Source: Tetraselmis striata (Eukaryota; Chlorophyta; Chlorodendrophyceae; Chlorodendrales; Chlorodendraceae). Taken from it: a stretch of DNA of 64,000 nucleotides. This document shows, in pieces, positions 13,601 through 24,581 of the stretch. The stretch spans positions 1 through 64,000 of the forward strand of contig VCJN01001123.1 of the NCBI GenBank assembly GCA_006384855.1. Reading direction: 5' to 3'. The translations under genes were made by a program, and so were the position numbers. A model generated the notes under the pieces. It was not told the DNA's origin. It saw only the letters and a program-made list of their open reading frames with translations, and made no database searches. Each line of letters opens with the position of its first letter. Positions within the stretch are counted from its first letter, which is position 1.

Positions 13601-15088
13601 ATGCCTGCTCCTCACCAAGTTTCCCCCTGCCCTGGCCCCCCTTGCCCGCCGCGTCAACTCTCCCATTCACCAACTGACAACAGTATCAGCGCGGCATCTG
13701 TAGCACTGTTGCCAATATCGCACTTGTCGCCGTCATTGGGACCCCCCCCCTTCCTCTCCTCCCTTTGTGCCGCGCCAGACACCCCTGACACTCTCTTCCG
13801 CTCGTCCCAGGTGGACCTGGTGAATGTGATTGGAACTCTGGTGGATGGGAGGAATAACATCACGGTCCCCGGCTTTGCGGATGACATTGAGGAGCACCAG
13901 GAGGACAAACAGATATGGCGCAGCATCGAGATGGTGCGCCTCCAGCGCATCCCCGCATCCCAACTCGCCGCCTCCAGTCGAGCCATCCGCGAGTGGCCAT
14001 GCCAGTGATGTGTTGTGCGGTGTGATTGCTGACCCCAATTGCTGACCCGCATTGCTCTCTGTGCCGCTCTTGTCAAATAAGGCGGACGAGTTCAACATCC
14101 GCCGCTACAAGGAGCACCTCGGCGTGCCCGCCCTGAAGGAGATGCGCTCCACCGGCGACCTGCTGTACGAGCGCTGGTGCATTCCGTCCCTGTCCATTGT
14201 GGACATCCGCGCAGGTGGGGCCACCTGCCTCATGTCGCCGCCATCATTGACGCCACCGGCCTCGTGTGGATACGGCACCACGTCCCGGGTAGCGCTCACA
14301 GCCTGCTGCCGATCGCCCTCGCAGGGGACATTGCGAACGAGGAAGTGGAGAAGGAGAAGAACGGCTGCTATCGCTTTGGCCCCACCCGCTTCTCCGTCAT
14401 CCCGCACTGCGCGGTCGGCAAGATCAGCATCCGCTTTGTCCCCAAGCAGGACGCCGAGACTCTGGTGTCATGCGTGCAGGTACCCGCCACCGCCACCACC
14501 CCAAGCTCCTTCCCAATCCACACCACGCGTAGGCAGTTGCGTTGCCTCCTGACTAACGGTGCTGATTCCCGTCGCCGCCATCGCCGCAGAGCCACCTGCA
14601 GCACGAGTTTGCAAAGCTGCGCACGTCCAACAAGCTGGAAGTGCGGCTGATCCACTCGGGAGACTGGTGGGAGGCGGACACTGCGGGGCAGTTGTTCAAC
14701 ATTGCAGACATGGCCATCGAGCGGGAGTGGGGGCAGCGCCCGCTGCATGTCAGGTGCGGCAACATCGGCGCATGTGTCAGCGCCCCGCATGTTTGATGGT
14801 TGCGAAAGAGCTATTTGAGGATGATGCTGCTGGCTGCGAAAGCCGTTAATACATGCGGTGGATGAGCTGTGTCGCTGGTGACCTGTTCGCCTCAGGGAGG
14901 GCGGCACCATGCCTATGGTCGCCACCCTGGAGAAGATCCTGAAGGCGCCGGCAATCCTGTTGCCGTTTGGCCAATCGTCCGACAACCCTCACCTGGAGAA
15001 CGAGCGCATCCGCGGCATGAACCTCATGCGCGGCAAGAACATGATAAAGCACTTCCTGGAGGAGGTGGCGGAGAAGCTCAGCCCGTGA
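7689..15088 (+). CDS. DUG3-DUG2 fusion: class II glutamine amidotransferase + WD40 + M20 peptidase domain
   Basis: Predicted single-chain glutathione-degrading enzyme. Exons: 7689-7930, 8282-8450, 8533-8691, 8858-9096, 9466-9673, 9835-9861 (donor uncertain), 9963-10175, 10343-10486, 10665-11273, 11589-12228, 12320-12417, 12546-12678, 12798-13003, 13126-13299, 13442-13594, 13811-13933, 14082-14214, 14325-14479, 14590-14753, 14896-15088. They join in phase to 4,182 nt, 1,393 residues. Residues 1-339 are DUG3-like: MCRLLGY with nucleophile Cys2, NGDGFGIGW, FAHVRAA, NCHPF, MHNG and SDSAMAFALFL. About 80 linker residues follow. WD40-type repeats (TGHNRAVTCL, LEGHQKPVTDM, LRGHRGSVLCL, LQGHKHDVLSL) span about 420-900 and end in a basic KKRK. 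The remainder is M20: GHYDVQP, GRGTSDNKGP, EGEEENGS, SGPQRDLHSG and a late SSDNPHLENE. Yeast Dug2 is WD40+M20 and partners the separate Dug3 to cleave the gamma-glutamyl bond. No internal terminator or new start is visible between the parts. Confidence 0.88.
9131..9162. repeat. (AC)n microsatellite
   Basis: A near-perfect AC dinucleotide run with one GC interruption lies inside intron 4 of the DUG fusion gene, just after a C-rich run. Confidence 0.9.
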
Positions 15089-16274
15089 GGCCCGGGGAAA
15101 CATGCACCAGAAGATTCGATCGATTCCGGATGGAGTATACAATGCTGTCTTGTGACGGGTAGACGGGAGCCAGATGGCCTATGTGTGGTCACTTTGAAAC
15201 GCATGTCGCCGCAGTGCGTCACCGCGCTGTATTTTAAGCACAGTTTTGGCGGTCAAGCATGTCAGGATAATTACAAGCCGGGTATCAGCTCCGAAAAAGG
15301 CAAAAAAATTGCTGGACAGCGAGAGATGTCGAACACATATATCCTCAGGCCTATGTTATAAACACGGATACTGGCTGCCTGAGGCGGGCCGAGGACCACG
15401 CCACGGGACTGAGAGAAGTACGGATGGCCCCTACACACCTCCTTGTCCGAGCAGAGGGAGGGGGCGTGACGCCTGGGTAGAGATTGATCCAGGGACCTGA
15501 GCACATCGAGTCTGGTATCATGCAATCATGCGCACTTAGGCCTTGAAATCGGAAGTTTGATTGCCGGGAACCATGTGTTGGTAGCGGAGCGGTAAAGTAA
15601 GTAATCAATATAGCGGCCGGATGGGCGTAGCCTAGTTATTATTATGTGGCGCGATGGCTGACCGGAAACGCCGCGTTCTGGGATGGATCAGCGACTAAAG
15701 CCATTCATTTAAAGTTCACTAATCATATAGCCGCTTTCGCGGCCCAAGCAGGCGCGCGATGCTGCAATTGTGAGGTGATATGCTGGCGTGATGAGCATGA
15801 CTGAGGGTCCAATTACGACATTACATTTCCAGTGGTGTGCAATTTAATGACCACTATATAAATAATATAGAAACCGGAGGCAGCGCTCTGGGAAGACAAC
15901 ATATTCCAATAACGTTGACGCTGCTATAGTTATAGTACATGGCTGTCTTTCCTAGTACCTTAATAAGGGAGAAGACAGGGTAATCAACCTACTATGGGTA
16001 TCTACCCTAATACTGCAAGTAAGCCCCCCCCCCCCCCCCTTTCGGAAATGGCAGCTTGCGGTTATTTTCATTATTTTAGGTCATTTTCATTTTCATCCAT
16101 AAGGATGGATGGTGCAACATAGCGGCAAGATGTAAATTCCGGGCTGACGCCGGCCATGCTGACGAGTGCGGCATCAGCTAGTACCCTAATGTGAACGCGT
16201 CCTGCGACGTCACACACTGCCGATGGATCAGCAGACCATAAGCAAAATGAATAAGATTAAACGCGTGGCCTCTT
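15089..16274. other. Intergenic region between convergent genes
   Basis: No gene is visible. The DUG fusion ends on its left and the amidohydrolase ends on its right, so it should hold both 3' ends. TGTAA, the chlorophyte poly(A) motif, occurs on the plus strand near 16,131 and TTACA (minus-strand TGTAA) near 15,821, but both are far from the stops. A 17-C run lies near 16,023. Confidence 0.5.
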
Positions 16275-19142
16275 TCAGAAGGTGTGAGCACTGTTGAACG
16301 CCCACTGGAAAGGGCCAAACGAGGGACTGCCGGGCGACTTGTAGAGGACACCTCCCTTCCAGACGTGCGTCACCATGGAGGCGTCCGCAATGACGCTGAT
16401 GTTGACGAGCGGGTTGCCGGAGAGCGCAATAACATCCGCTTCGTAGCCCGCCTTGAGTTGCCCTGAGCGAGGGGCCAAGCCCAGGCGGCCCAGGCAGAGG
16501 GGGGCGTTGCCTGTCGCGGTCTCGATCGCCGCCAGCGGCTCCATGCCGTAGAACTCCTTCAGTGTGGCCACCTCGCTGCCGACCTGGGCGCATCCGTGCC
16601 TGCATGCAAGGCATCGCACCATCAGCATAGAGGCAAGGGCTGCTGACCACCCGGGCCAACGAAGCCAGGGGCTCACGCTTGCATCACGTTGACCAGTACC
16701 ACAGAGTCAAATCACACTCCACTCCGAGGCAAGGGAAGCTTAACATAGGGGGGGGGGGCAAGTCGCTCTGAGCGGGGTCCCCGTAGGCAAGTGGGCAAGC
16801 GGCTCAGAGAGGAGAAGGAGGGGTGGGGGGGGGGGGGGGGGGGGAGAGAAAGGTTGTGATGCGAGCATGAGGTCTCGGGATCATGAGAGGAGCCGCGGCG
16901 GTGTTCTACTGCACGCAGGGCGGGGCTCACGGGGAGTCGGTCCCGGCCACGATGGTCACGCCTGCCTTGATGGCGCGCTGCACCGCCTTGTGGTGGTCGC
17001 CCAGCAGCGACTTGCCCTTCCTCCATGAGACGTCCGGGATGTTGGGAGGCCGCTCGGTAGCGTTGAACACTTGCGTGACAGTGCACGTCGGGACGTAGAT
17101 CAGGCCTTTCTCCTTGATCTGGGAGGCCTGGTCCTCGCTCATGGAGGAGCCATGCTCGATGGAGAACACACCTGCGCAAAGCGGGGCAAGCGTCATCGTG
17201 AAAGCGACTCCGCAGCGGTCGCCCTGCCGTGACGGCATGACGAGCCATTGCCTGGGAGGCGAGCTATGGTGGACGGTGCGGGAAGACGTACCGGCGTCGA
17301 TGGCGGCCTGGATGCCCCCGCGGCTGTGCGCATGCGCCGCGACGATCCTCCGCGCGCGCGCCGCCTCTTGCACCATCGCAGCGATCTCCCCGTGGCTGAA
17401 CTGGTCGTCGCTCACTTGGTCGTAGAGCGACAGCACCCCGCCCGATGTCATCACCTGCGCCATCGCAACAACATCCCCACCCCTTTTCACTCCTGCGGCA
17501 CAGGTCTCCCCAGACTCATGGCAGATTAACGTGTTCCGAGTGTTCCGAGTCCGCCAACCGCTGCCAGCCGCGCGGCCGGACCTTGATGACGTCCGCCTGC
17601 AGCCGCATGTTGGCGCGCACTGCCTGGAGGCACTCGGGGACCCCGTCGCACATGACCCCGTATGACTCGTAGCTGGAGCCAGCGACAACGCTCAGAGGCA
17701 GGTTGTGCTCGTCTGTGTGCCCCCCCGTCATGCCGATCATGTGCCCTGCGTACTATGAGGCCGAGTTGAGCGAGGGTGAGGAGCCCCCCCCTTGACAGGC
17801 ATGACCCAGGCTGGCCCCTTCACACGTCCCGACCCCGCAGCAAGCGCCTGGGATCCTCAGGGGGCATGGCGGCCTACATGGAAGTTTGGACCCTCCACCT
17901 CCCCGCTGGTGATGAGCCTATGGAGGGCTTGCGAGAAAAACCCGCCGAGCTCCCGGACACTCGTGACTCCCGCGTGCCTGGCACAGACACACCCCATGTG
18001 AGGAGCGCCCTGGCCGGAGCAATCAGCAAGCCGCCCGGCAGGAGCTCGCTGACATTGACATGATGGAATATCAAGTGGCCGGTGGTAGTAGTGGGGGGGG
18101 GGGGGGGGGAGGGGGGGCGTACAGGGCTTCCTTGAGCTGCTTGAGAGCGGTGGCGAAATGAATGTATTTCTGAGGGGCAATGGCGGGCGGAGCGAGGGAT
18201 GAAGGAGTAATGGAGGTGGGGCAGAGGGGGCGGGATTAGCGGCGCATATCCCGAGGTGCTACACGGGGGAGGAGCCGAGGTGTCCCCGTGGCTCGCAGGC
18301 ACGCAAGCCACGCATTCACCAGCTGCCAGGTCTCCAATGCGCCGGGGGCGTTGTCATCCCGTCATATGTGGCGCTGCGTGGAGTGACGGCCAGGGAGAAG
18401 GAGCCGCCCCCTCACCTCTGGGGAGTAGCCCTGTACCAGCTCCATGCCAGGCGTGCCCTGGCCGAAGAAGTGAGTGTGGCAGTCCCAGAGCCCCGGCATC
18501 ACCACCTCCACCTGGGGGCACCCCGGGGAGCTCAGTACCCCCCGCCCGTGTGGCCAACTTGGGTGACACGCCTTGCGGGGTCTGCAACCCGCCTCACCTC
18601 GATCACCGACTCCTTGATACCATCGGCCGGCAGGGGGGCGTCCTCCTGTGCTCCAGCGTACTCGATCGTGCCGCCCTGCCAGACAGGCCGACCCCGCAGT
18701 ATACGTTTAGCGTATCTTCGCCGACCAGCCGACTGACACTACGTGCGCGTGTGGAATGAATAACTCGGATGCCAGTTACGGCGCGCAGTGCTATCGCGAG
18801 GGACGCACTGGCAGATCGGGGCGGTCTGACCTTGATGAGCACGACCCCGGGCCCGTTGATCGGCGGACCCCGCCCCGGGATCAGCACAAGCGCCTTGATT
18901 CTGGTCACCGGGGGCTCCGACTCAGCGCAGGTGTCGCGGGGTGAGGCGAGGGAGGAGTTGTTATTGGCAGCGCTGCTGACGGTGTGAGCGGGGGGCTGCT
19001 CTGGAGACCGGGCGGCAGCCTCGAATTGATGCCCCGGCTTCACCAGCAAGTCGGCGGCTCCGTTGCGAGCTGCGACGAGAATGATGGTCGAGCAAAGCAG
19101 CACGGCGGCTATGATTATCGACCGGACGCCTTTCGGAGACAT
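16275..19142 (-). CDS. Metal-dependent amidohydrolase (imidazolonepropionase/prolidase-like) with N-terminal anchor or signal
   Basis: Exons in transcription order: 19142-18831, 18732-18598, 18511-18416, 18169-18123, 17977-17878, 17752-17582, 17454-17292, 17171-16931, 16599-16275. They join in frame to 529 residues. The start is followed by a basic then hydrophobic segment (VRSIIIAAVLLCSTIILVAA), a signal peptide or anchor, and a Ser/Ala-rich stretch. The Amidohydro_1 fold then appears in order: MPGLWDCHTHF (HxH metal ligands), AGVTSVRELGG, TGGHTDEHNLP, AHAHSRGG, SIEHGS, AGTDSP (metal Asp) and a C-terminal AGYEADVIAL hairpin. All expected metal ligands are present. The order matches secreted or membrane amidohydrolases that cleave Xaa-Pro dipeptides or related amides; the substrate cannot be told. 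Exon 2 could start six bases earlier at another AG. It is convergent with the DUG fusion. Confidence 0.87.
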
Positions 19143-20400
19143 ATCGTATCGCGACGAGAGCAGAGCGCGCGGTGAGACCGCACGACTCGACGACGGGCCA
19201 GTTGGGCGCCAGGTATTAGCGACTTCACTGTCGGCCGATCGTCGCGACGGCATCGGCAGCGCTGCTTGGCCTTGTATGATGGCGGGGCGCCGCACGATCC
19301 GGTATGTGTTGGCGGGTTGTGCGCCGGAGCCATACTGTAGCAGCAGCAGCATGCCTCGCCGATGACGGGATGAGAGCAGCAGCGCTGCCGAGGACCCCTT
19401 GTCAGCAGAAGCGGCCGCGCGCGCCAGGGGCGGCGCTACTACGACGACGACACGACGTACAACCTGCTGTAAGAATTTTAAATACTGCTCTTTGGACCCA
19501 ATAATTAGAATTCAGGGGTTTCCGTAATATAATTGTTTGTTATACGTGATAAGTTCGGGAGCTTCCGCATGTACCCGCTCAGCGGCCTGCTGTTGCGCGG
19601 TTCACGCCGGCGAGCAACGCGAGACGACGTCCCGCATCACCTGCCAGCGGCGCGCAACATATGAGCAACATGCGGTAATCGCTACATCGCTACTACTATC
19701 ACTAGTAGTAACCGCCGTGACCGCTGGTGCCTATATTTGGACCGTTGGGCAGTTGGTCATGCCGCATAATGGACCAGACTCTAGGGCAGTTTGCGGACCA
19801 CATGGAAGCGCCTGAGGACTTCGTCTAGGGAAACCTACGAGGCGTCGCTGGCCATTTCTAGAGGTTATGTAACGCCAAAGGTCTATCACCCTCCATGTAA
19901 TGGTGGGATTGTGCCCCCGCCACCTGGACAGACTGCGAGGTGGCGATTGCTAAGTATTGTGAAGGAATTAGCACACTGGACCCTGAGCCGGCCTGGAAGG
20001 AGGAATATGATGCAAGGGGGCTCGACCCCCATGATATCAAGTGAACCCCCTTCCCCCCGCCCCTCCCGGCCCCATGCCGCCCTCAGCTACCTTCCAATGC
20101 TGCTGAAATCGTAACGCACGTCACATGTCATAATCCTAAAGCAGCATGCATGTTCCGGGTATATACTCAACTTCCTACTACCATGTGAACCGCCTATTTA
20201 CTACAAACCCTGCTACGCTGCCCCGGCCGCGGCGCGCTGGCGCCCCGCTGCCCCGCCCTGGTTAGCAAAGGAAATGCGGTTTGTGAAATCGACGGACATG
20301 ACTCGATTTCACTCTTATCTGCGGTCAGGAACAATGAATTAACAATCTGATTGTTAATTCTGATTAATGAGGTTGTTGCACAACCCCGCAGGTACAACCT
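19143..20400. other. No gene recognised
   Basis: This is the upstream side of the amidohydrolase, so its promoter should lie at the left edge. ORFs here are short overlapping shadows of GC-rich sequence. No TATA element stands out. Confidence 0.35.
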
Positions 20401-21119
20401 GTATCACCTGTGCAAGATAGGGGAGGGGACATCATTCCTGGCTACCTCTGTATCGTACACCAGGACATAAGGACGGAAGCGCAACTACGGGATAAAGGCA
20501 ACCCCCCCCCCCCCCCCCCCACCTTCCCCCCACGCCTGACTCCAAACTGCCTACATAGGGTCGCCCTGCTGATTTCTGGTATACACACACACATGCAGAT
20601 CGTGCATGAGAAGCCCGAGACACGGAGGCATGTGGTGTTCAAGCAATAGACATGGGACGAGCAGTGGGTGCCCTCTGATGCGTACGGCAAGCAAGCCATA
20701 CTGCGAGACAGGCGTGCCGAGGTAGGTGGAGCAGCATGACAACGACGTGTATGTTGGGGAAGTGTTGTACTTCTTGGAGGTGACCCACACCAGCCCTTCG
20801 GTGCCGGATCTCACCCTCGCCGTGTGCCGACTGCACGCAGCTGAGCGCATGGTGATAGGGTCCCCCCCTCGGCACTGGTGTGTGGCAGAGCAAGGCGCAT
20901 GTTCTGCCAAACATTCGCAAGGGGCATGACGCCTTCCTTGTCGCGCTGAAACACATCGAGGAGAAACGGTGCTGCTTCTATGCTGATCCGGACATAGTGA
21001 CAAAACAACACTTATCCAAGTTTAGCATGTCCTCACACAATGTGGGACATTATGTGTGGTGCACATATAACACTGACAATAATCCTGCACTACTAGCAGA
21101 ATTTCCGTATAGCTTGTAA
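20400..21119 (+). other. Unassigned decayed coding remnant
   Basis: Plus-strand fragments in more than one frame look like eroded protein: VLYFLEVTHTSPSVPDLTLAVCRLH near 20,766-20,840 and ALKHIEEKRCCFYADPDIV near 20,944-21,000. A 17-C run near 20,503 resembles the intronic C tracts of other genes here. This could be the 3' part of a transposase gene, but no family was recognised with confidence. Confidence 0.25.
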
Positions 21120-21394
21120 ATGTAATCGATCAAACTTCTGTTGCCCAACAATTCCGCGCAGCGCCCCGGCGCCGCTGATGCCATGCGCACCCACCGCCCA
21201 CCGCCCAAAGCTAGCCCCCTTGCGGGTTTGATCAGCGGCGGCTGCCAGGTCTCCACTATCCAAAGCCCCATGTTGGCAGTCTGTTGTGTACGAGTGGGAC
21301 TGCCACGGAAGGTGACACAATAGGGACAGTCACATGCATGGGTACAGCTCGTCATATATTACACATGCTAAAACTACAGCACTTCTGCGTGCTG

Positions 21395-21940
21395 CTACTC
21401 GCTACTTTTCTCGCTATGGACAGCTCTAGAACGTTGTAGAGCGTACACCGCTGCAACGTAGTCATACTCGCTGTAGAACGGCGGGGGGGGGGGGGGCAAG
21501 ACAGCAGGAGGCGTCACAAGATCGCCTCGCTTGTACGTAGGCACATATGGTCGCCTACTCCATATGTCCTCTTGAACCCGCCATCTACTTTTTTGAAGCT
21601 TGTGTGCTCTTGGAGGGGCAGCCAAGCCTTAGACCACGCGCGGCTCACAGTCCTTCTAGGGAGCCATTCCTTTAGGGCGCCAAACACTACGGGGCAGCTG
21701 TTAGCGGCCTTTTCCAGATTGTTGGCCCACACGTCCTCAGGTAGATCGTCCCACGGGCAGTGCAACACCTCGCCGGGTGCGGGCGCGGGAGCTGACGTTT
21801 CCTCCACCGACTCGTCGGGTTCGGTCCGGGGGCACCCCGTTTTGCCACGGCGTGTGGCTTCACTTCCGGGGCTGCATCCATCGCGTGGAGTTGGGCAGTA
21901 CGACTTGTGTTGTTATGACCTACCCCACCGTTGGCAGTAG
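21395..21940 (-). other. Hypothetical coding fragment
   Basis: The minus-strand open stretch 21807-21514 reads APAPAPGEVLHCPWDDLPEDVW, then helical text including FGALKEWLPRRTVSRAWSKAW. The end of the reading frame meets a G run (C on the sense strand) near 21,483, typical of introns here. No function recognised; it may belong to a transposon with the TTACG-rich stretch upstream. Confidence 0.25.
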
Positions 21941-22049
21941 CCCTGACGTATAATCAGCCGCTTGTCTGGCTGTTTGGGCTTGTGCGGACGCGTACAGTCG
22001 ATTTAAAAGCGGAGTACGCCAGATTACACGACCATTCCCCGTTAAGGGG

Positions 22050-22170
22050 TAGTTACGGCCAAATTACGGTTCTATCGCAAGTGTGTGTCAAATGTGTCCT
22101 CATGTAAACGCTAAATACGGGATGATATTTACGGGACATTACGCGATGGTTACGCAGCAAGCCGGAGAGC
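22050..22170. repeat. TTACG-rich stretch
   Basis: Short run of TTACG or TTACGG motifs (near 22,051, 22,062, 22,118, 22,129 and 22,139), resembling the stretch at 4980-5400. Probably transposon subterminal sequence; inference. Confidence 0.3.
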
Positions 22171-22326
22171 GCTAACAACGCGGAGCGCGATGAGAAGTCG
22201 TCTAGGCGCGCGGCGCCGGACTTAGTATTTTTTGAATAAAGCAGCAACTGTGCCCACCAGACGCACACTCGCACCCGCTAGATAGTACCGTACCTGCTCA
22301 TCCCCCATCACGCACTACCCTCCATC

Positions 22327-23834
22327 ATGGCCACCCACGCCAAGCTAATTCCAGGCACCCCCTACGGCAAAGCTGTCAGGCCTAAGGGCATGACCATACC
22401 ACTCGGTTCTCTGTGCAGTACGGGCCGCATCGTTGAGGACGTGTGGCAGACGCTGTTCCGCGGCCAGGCGACCCACAACCATATCCGCGTTCACCCACAG
22501 CAACCCCAGGGCGAGGACGCGTTCGGCTGTGCTTTCGCGGACATACTGAACAACTGCGCTGAGCCAAAGCAGTACGACATAGCCGGCAAGAAGCACCTGC
22601 TTGAGGCAGGTTTTCAAGTGTCCGATTTGGGTGTCGTCACGCTGTATTTTACCTCGTGCGTACCCGACGCGACGCGTGCCCAGATCTTGAACCCAACACC
22701 CGAGCCCCCCCCCCCCCCCCCCCCGCATGATATGACATGGGCACTCGCGTTAAGAACGCCTCAGTCGACGTTCCATCCCTTGCTTTCAGTAAGATCCAGG
22801 GGCGGGCGTCCACCTTGAAACGTACAGCACTGAGTCGGCGGGTGGCTGACATGACTGCGTGGAGGATTGAAATTTCACAGGCGTTGACCGCCCCGTGCCG
22901 CGTTTTTGCTGTTGCTCCTGCAGCCGAGGACAAGGCGGTGCTGTCGGATGTCTTTGACGAATGCTGGCCGCGCGACACTCAAAAGGGGATCCCTCAACCT
23001 CTGAAGAAGACGCAGAGGTTTCCCATCGCCGCGCCCCCGTACATCGAGCGGATATGCTACGCTACCTTGAACTACCGTGCTGGCTACACAGCCGACAACC
23101 ACGTCTACGCCAAGGAGACCGTCATGGCCGAGTTCCGAGAGTACACCCCCTCCCCCTTCCTCCCCACCCCACTGCGACCATCCTTGTGGGTTGTGGTGAC
23201 GGTGCACCTTGTGATGTACAGGAAGCAGGGGAACGTGAGGAACTACCTCGCTCGGCACTACTTCCAGGATAATGACAAGGACAGCCACGGAGATAGGAAG
23301 AAGGTAACATTGCCGAGCACGGACTGACTCGCGAAGGCCCGCGACCTTGCAGAGGAATGGCCCCAGAGCGAGTTGGGGAGGTACCACTACCAATCCGGCA
23401 AGTGCCCCCCTGCTAACGTGATGTTCAAGGGCGAGGGGGGTTTCTGCGAGGTGACGCCGCATAAGGAAGCCGCAGGTGAGTCGCGTTTGTTCGCGCACTT
23501 GTTCGATTGCACAGCCACCGCCGCCGAGCGCGACAAGCAATCAACACGCATAATGACTTTCGCAGTCGCTGTTTCAAACCCCCGCCCAGTCCGTACCGTC
23601 GGCGGTAAGCCGATCGTATCGACTGTTCAGCGCAACAAGATCGTGTCTCTACTGCCGCTAGCTGCTGGTGGGCACCGCTGCGTCGCCAAAGCTCCACGGC
23701 TTGGTGGGCGTGCTGGCGCAACAGCAGAAGAGGGGGGGCGGCATCAAATACCGGCGCCACCCAAGATCGGGCCACACGCAGCCAAGCCCCTACGCTTCAA
23801 AATTAACGGTAAGCGAACCGTACTCCAAGGGTAG
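22327..23834 (+). CDS. Unknown gene, probably several exons
   Basis: Not recognised. An ATG at 22327 opens a clean protein (MATHAKLIPGTPYGKA...) to about 22,700, where a C tract interrupts the frame. A second segment continues about 22,790-23,137 (TADNHVYAKETVMAEFRE), then after a pyrimidine-rich candidate intron (about 23,138-23,219) QGNVRNYLARHYFQDNDKD, a likely AAG/GTAACA donor near 23,303, and WPQSELGRYHYQSGKCPP onward to 23,834. The last 14 residues are encoded by the inverted repeat of the TIR element starting at 23,790, so the original 3' end may have been replaced. The protein text is protein-like, but no domain matched. It could be transposon-derived. Exon boundaries are provisional. 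Confidence 0.4.
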
Positions 23835-24581
23835 TTGGTGAGCATGTTTCGAGTATCAACGCATTACGAACACCCTCCGAGCTGGGGACGCGGGGTGACC
23901 TGACTGTGTTTTAAAATAAGTTTGGGGTGCGAAAACTAATGCTCAAATCGTAGAATTCTGACGGAAACACAACCGATCTATGTCGAATTCGGACTTACGG
24001 GGGTTTTTAGGATGCTCTTACGGCGCGCGCCGCAGGAAAAACCATTAAGAGTTGGATACGTGCTTGCCCCACTGTGTAGAGCTAGTAGCGCGCTACCATA
24101 TGAACCGGCTGCCAAAAGGTTCGCAGACTCATTACAAAACAATTCGCCGCCTACACGAGTACGTGCGTCGTGATGATAGGTGTAGCACTTGTGTAACGCT
24201 GATGTACGTGGGCATTGTGAGCGGTTGGAAGGCGCGATGCGGGATCACTCGCGGTATGGGGATACCATGCGAGCACATACATGGGCAGCCGATTACTATA
24301 GAGCCATGCCAAAGACTCCTCATATGTTCTGCGCGCAGGAATATTTTTCTGAATATTTGTGCTAGTGTAAACTCGAGATATGCGAACTTCGTGCCTCGTT
24401 CTTACTACACCTACATACATCTCAATGTACAAGGCCAAATCAATTCAATCTAAAATATGGGGGGTGTAGCCAGCACTCCTACCCAACATCCCCCCATATT
24501 AGGATTGGCGCCACGCGCTTCGATTGCGCGTGAGCACAGACCCTACCCAAAGTAGGGATTGCCATTTATTTTGAAGCGTAG
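23790..24581. mobile_element. Non-autonomous TIR element, copy 1
   Basis: The element begins CTACGCTTCAAAATTAACGG and ends with the imperfect inverse (GCCATTTATTTTGAAGCGTAG), giving terminal inverted repeats of about 20 bp. The interior matches the copy at 29,753-30,582 over most of its length, with scattered differences and small indels. No transposase is encoded. Target duplication is not clear. Confidence 0.75.
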
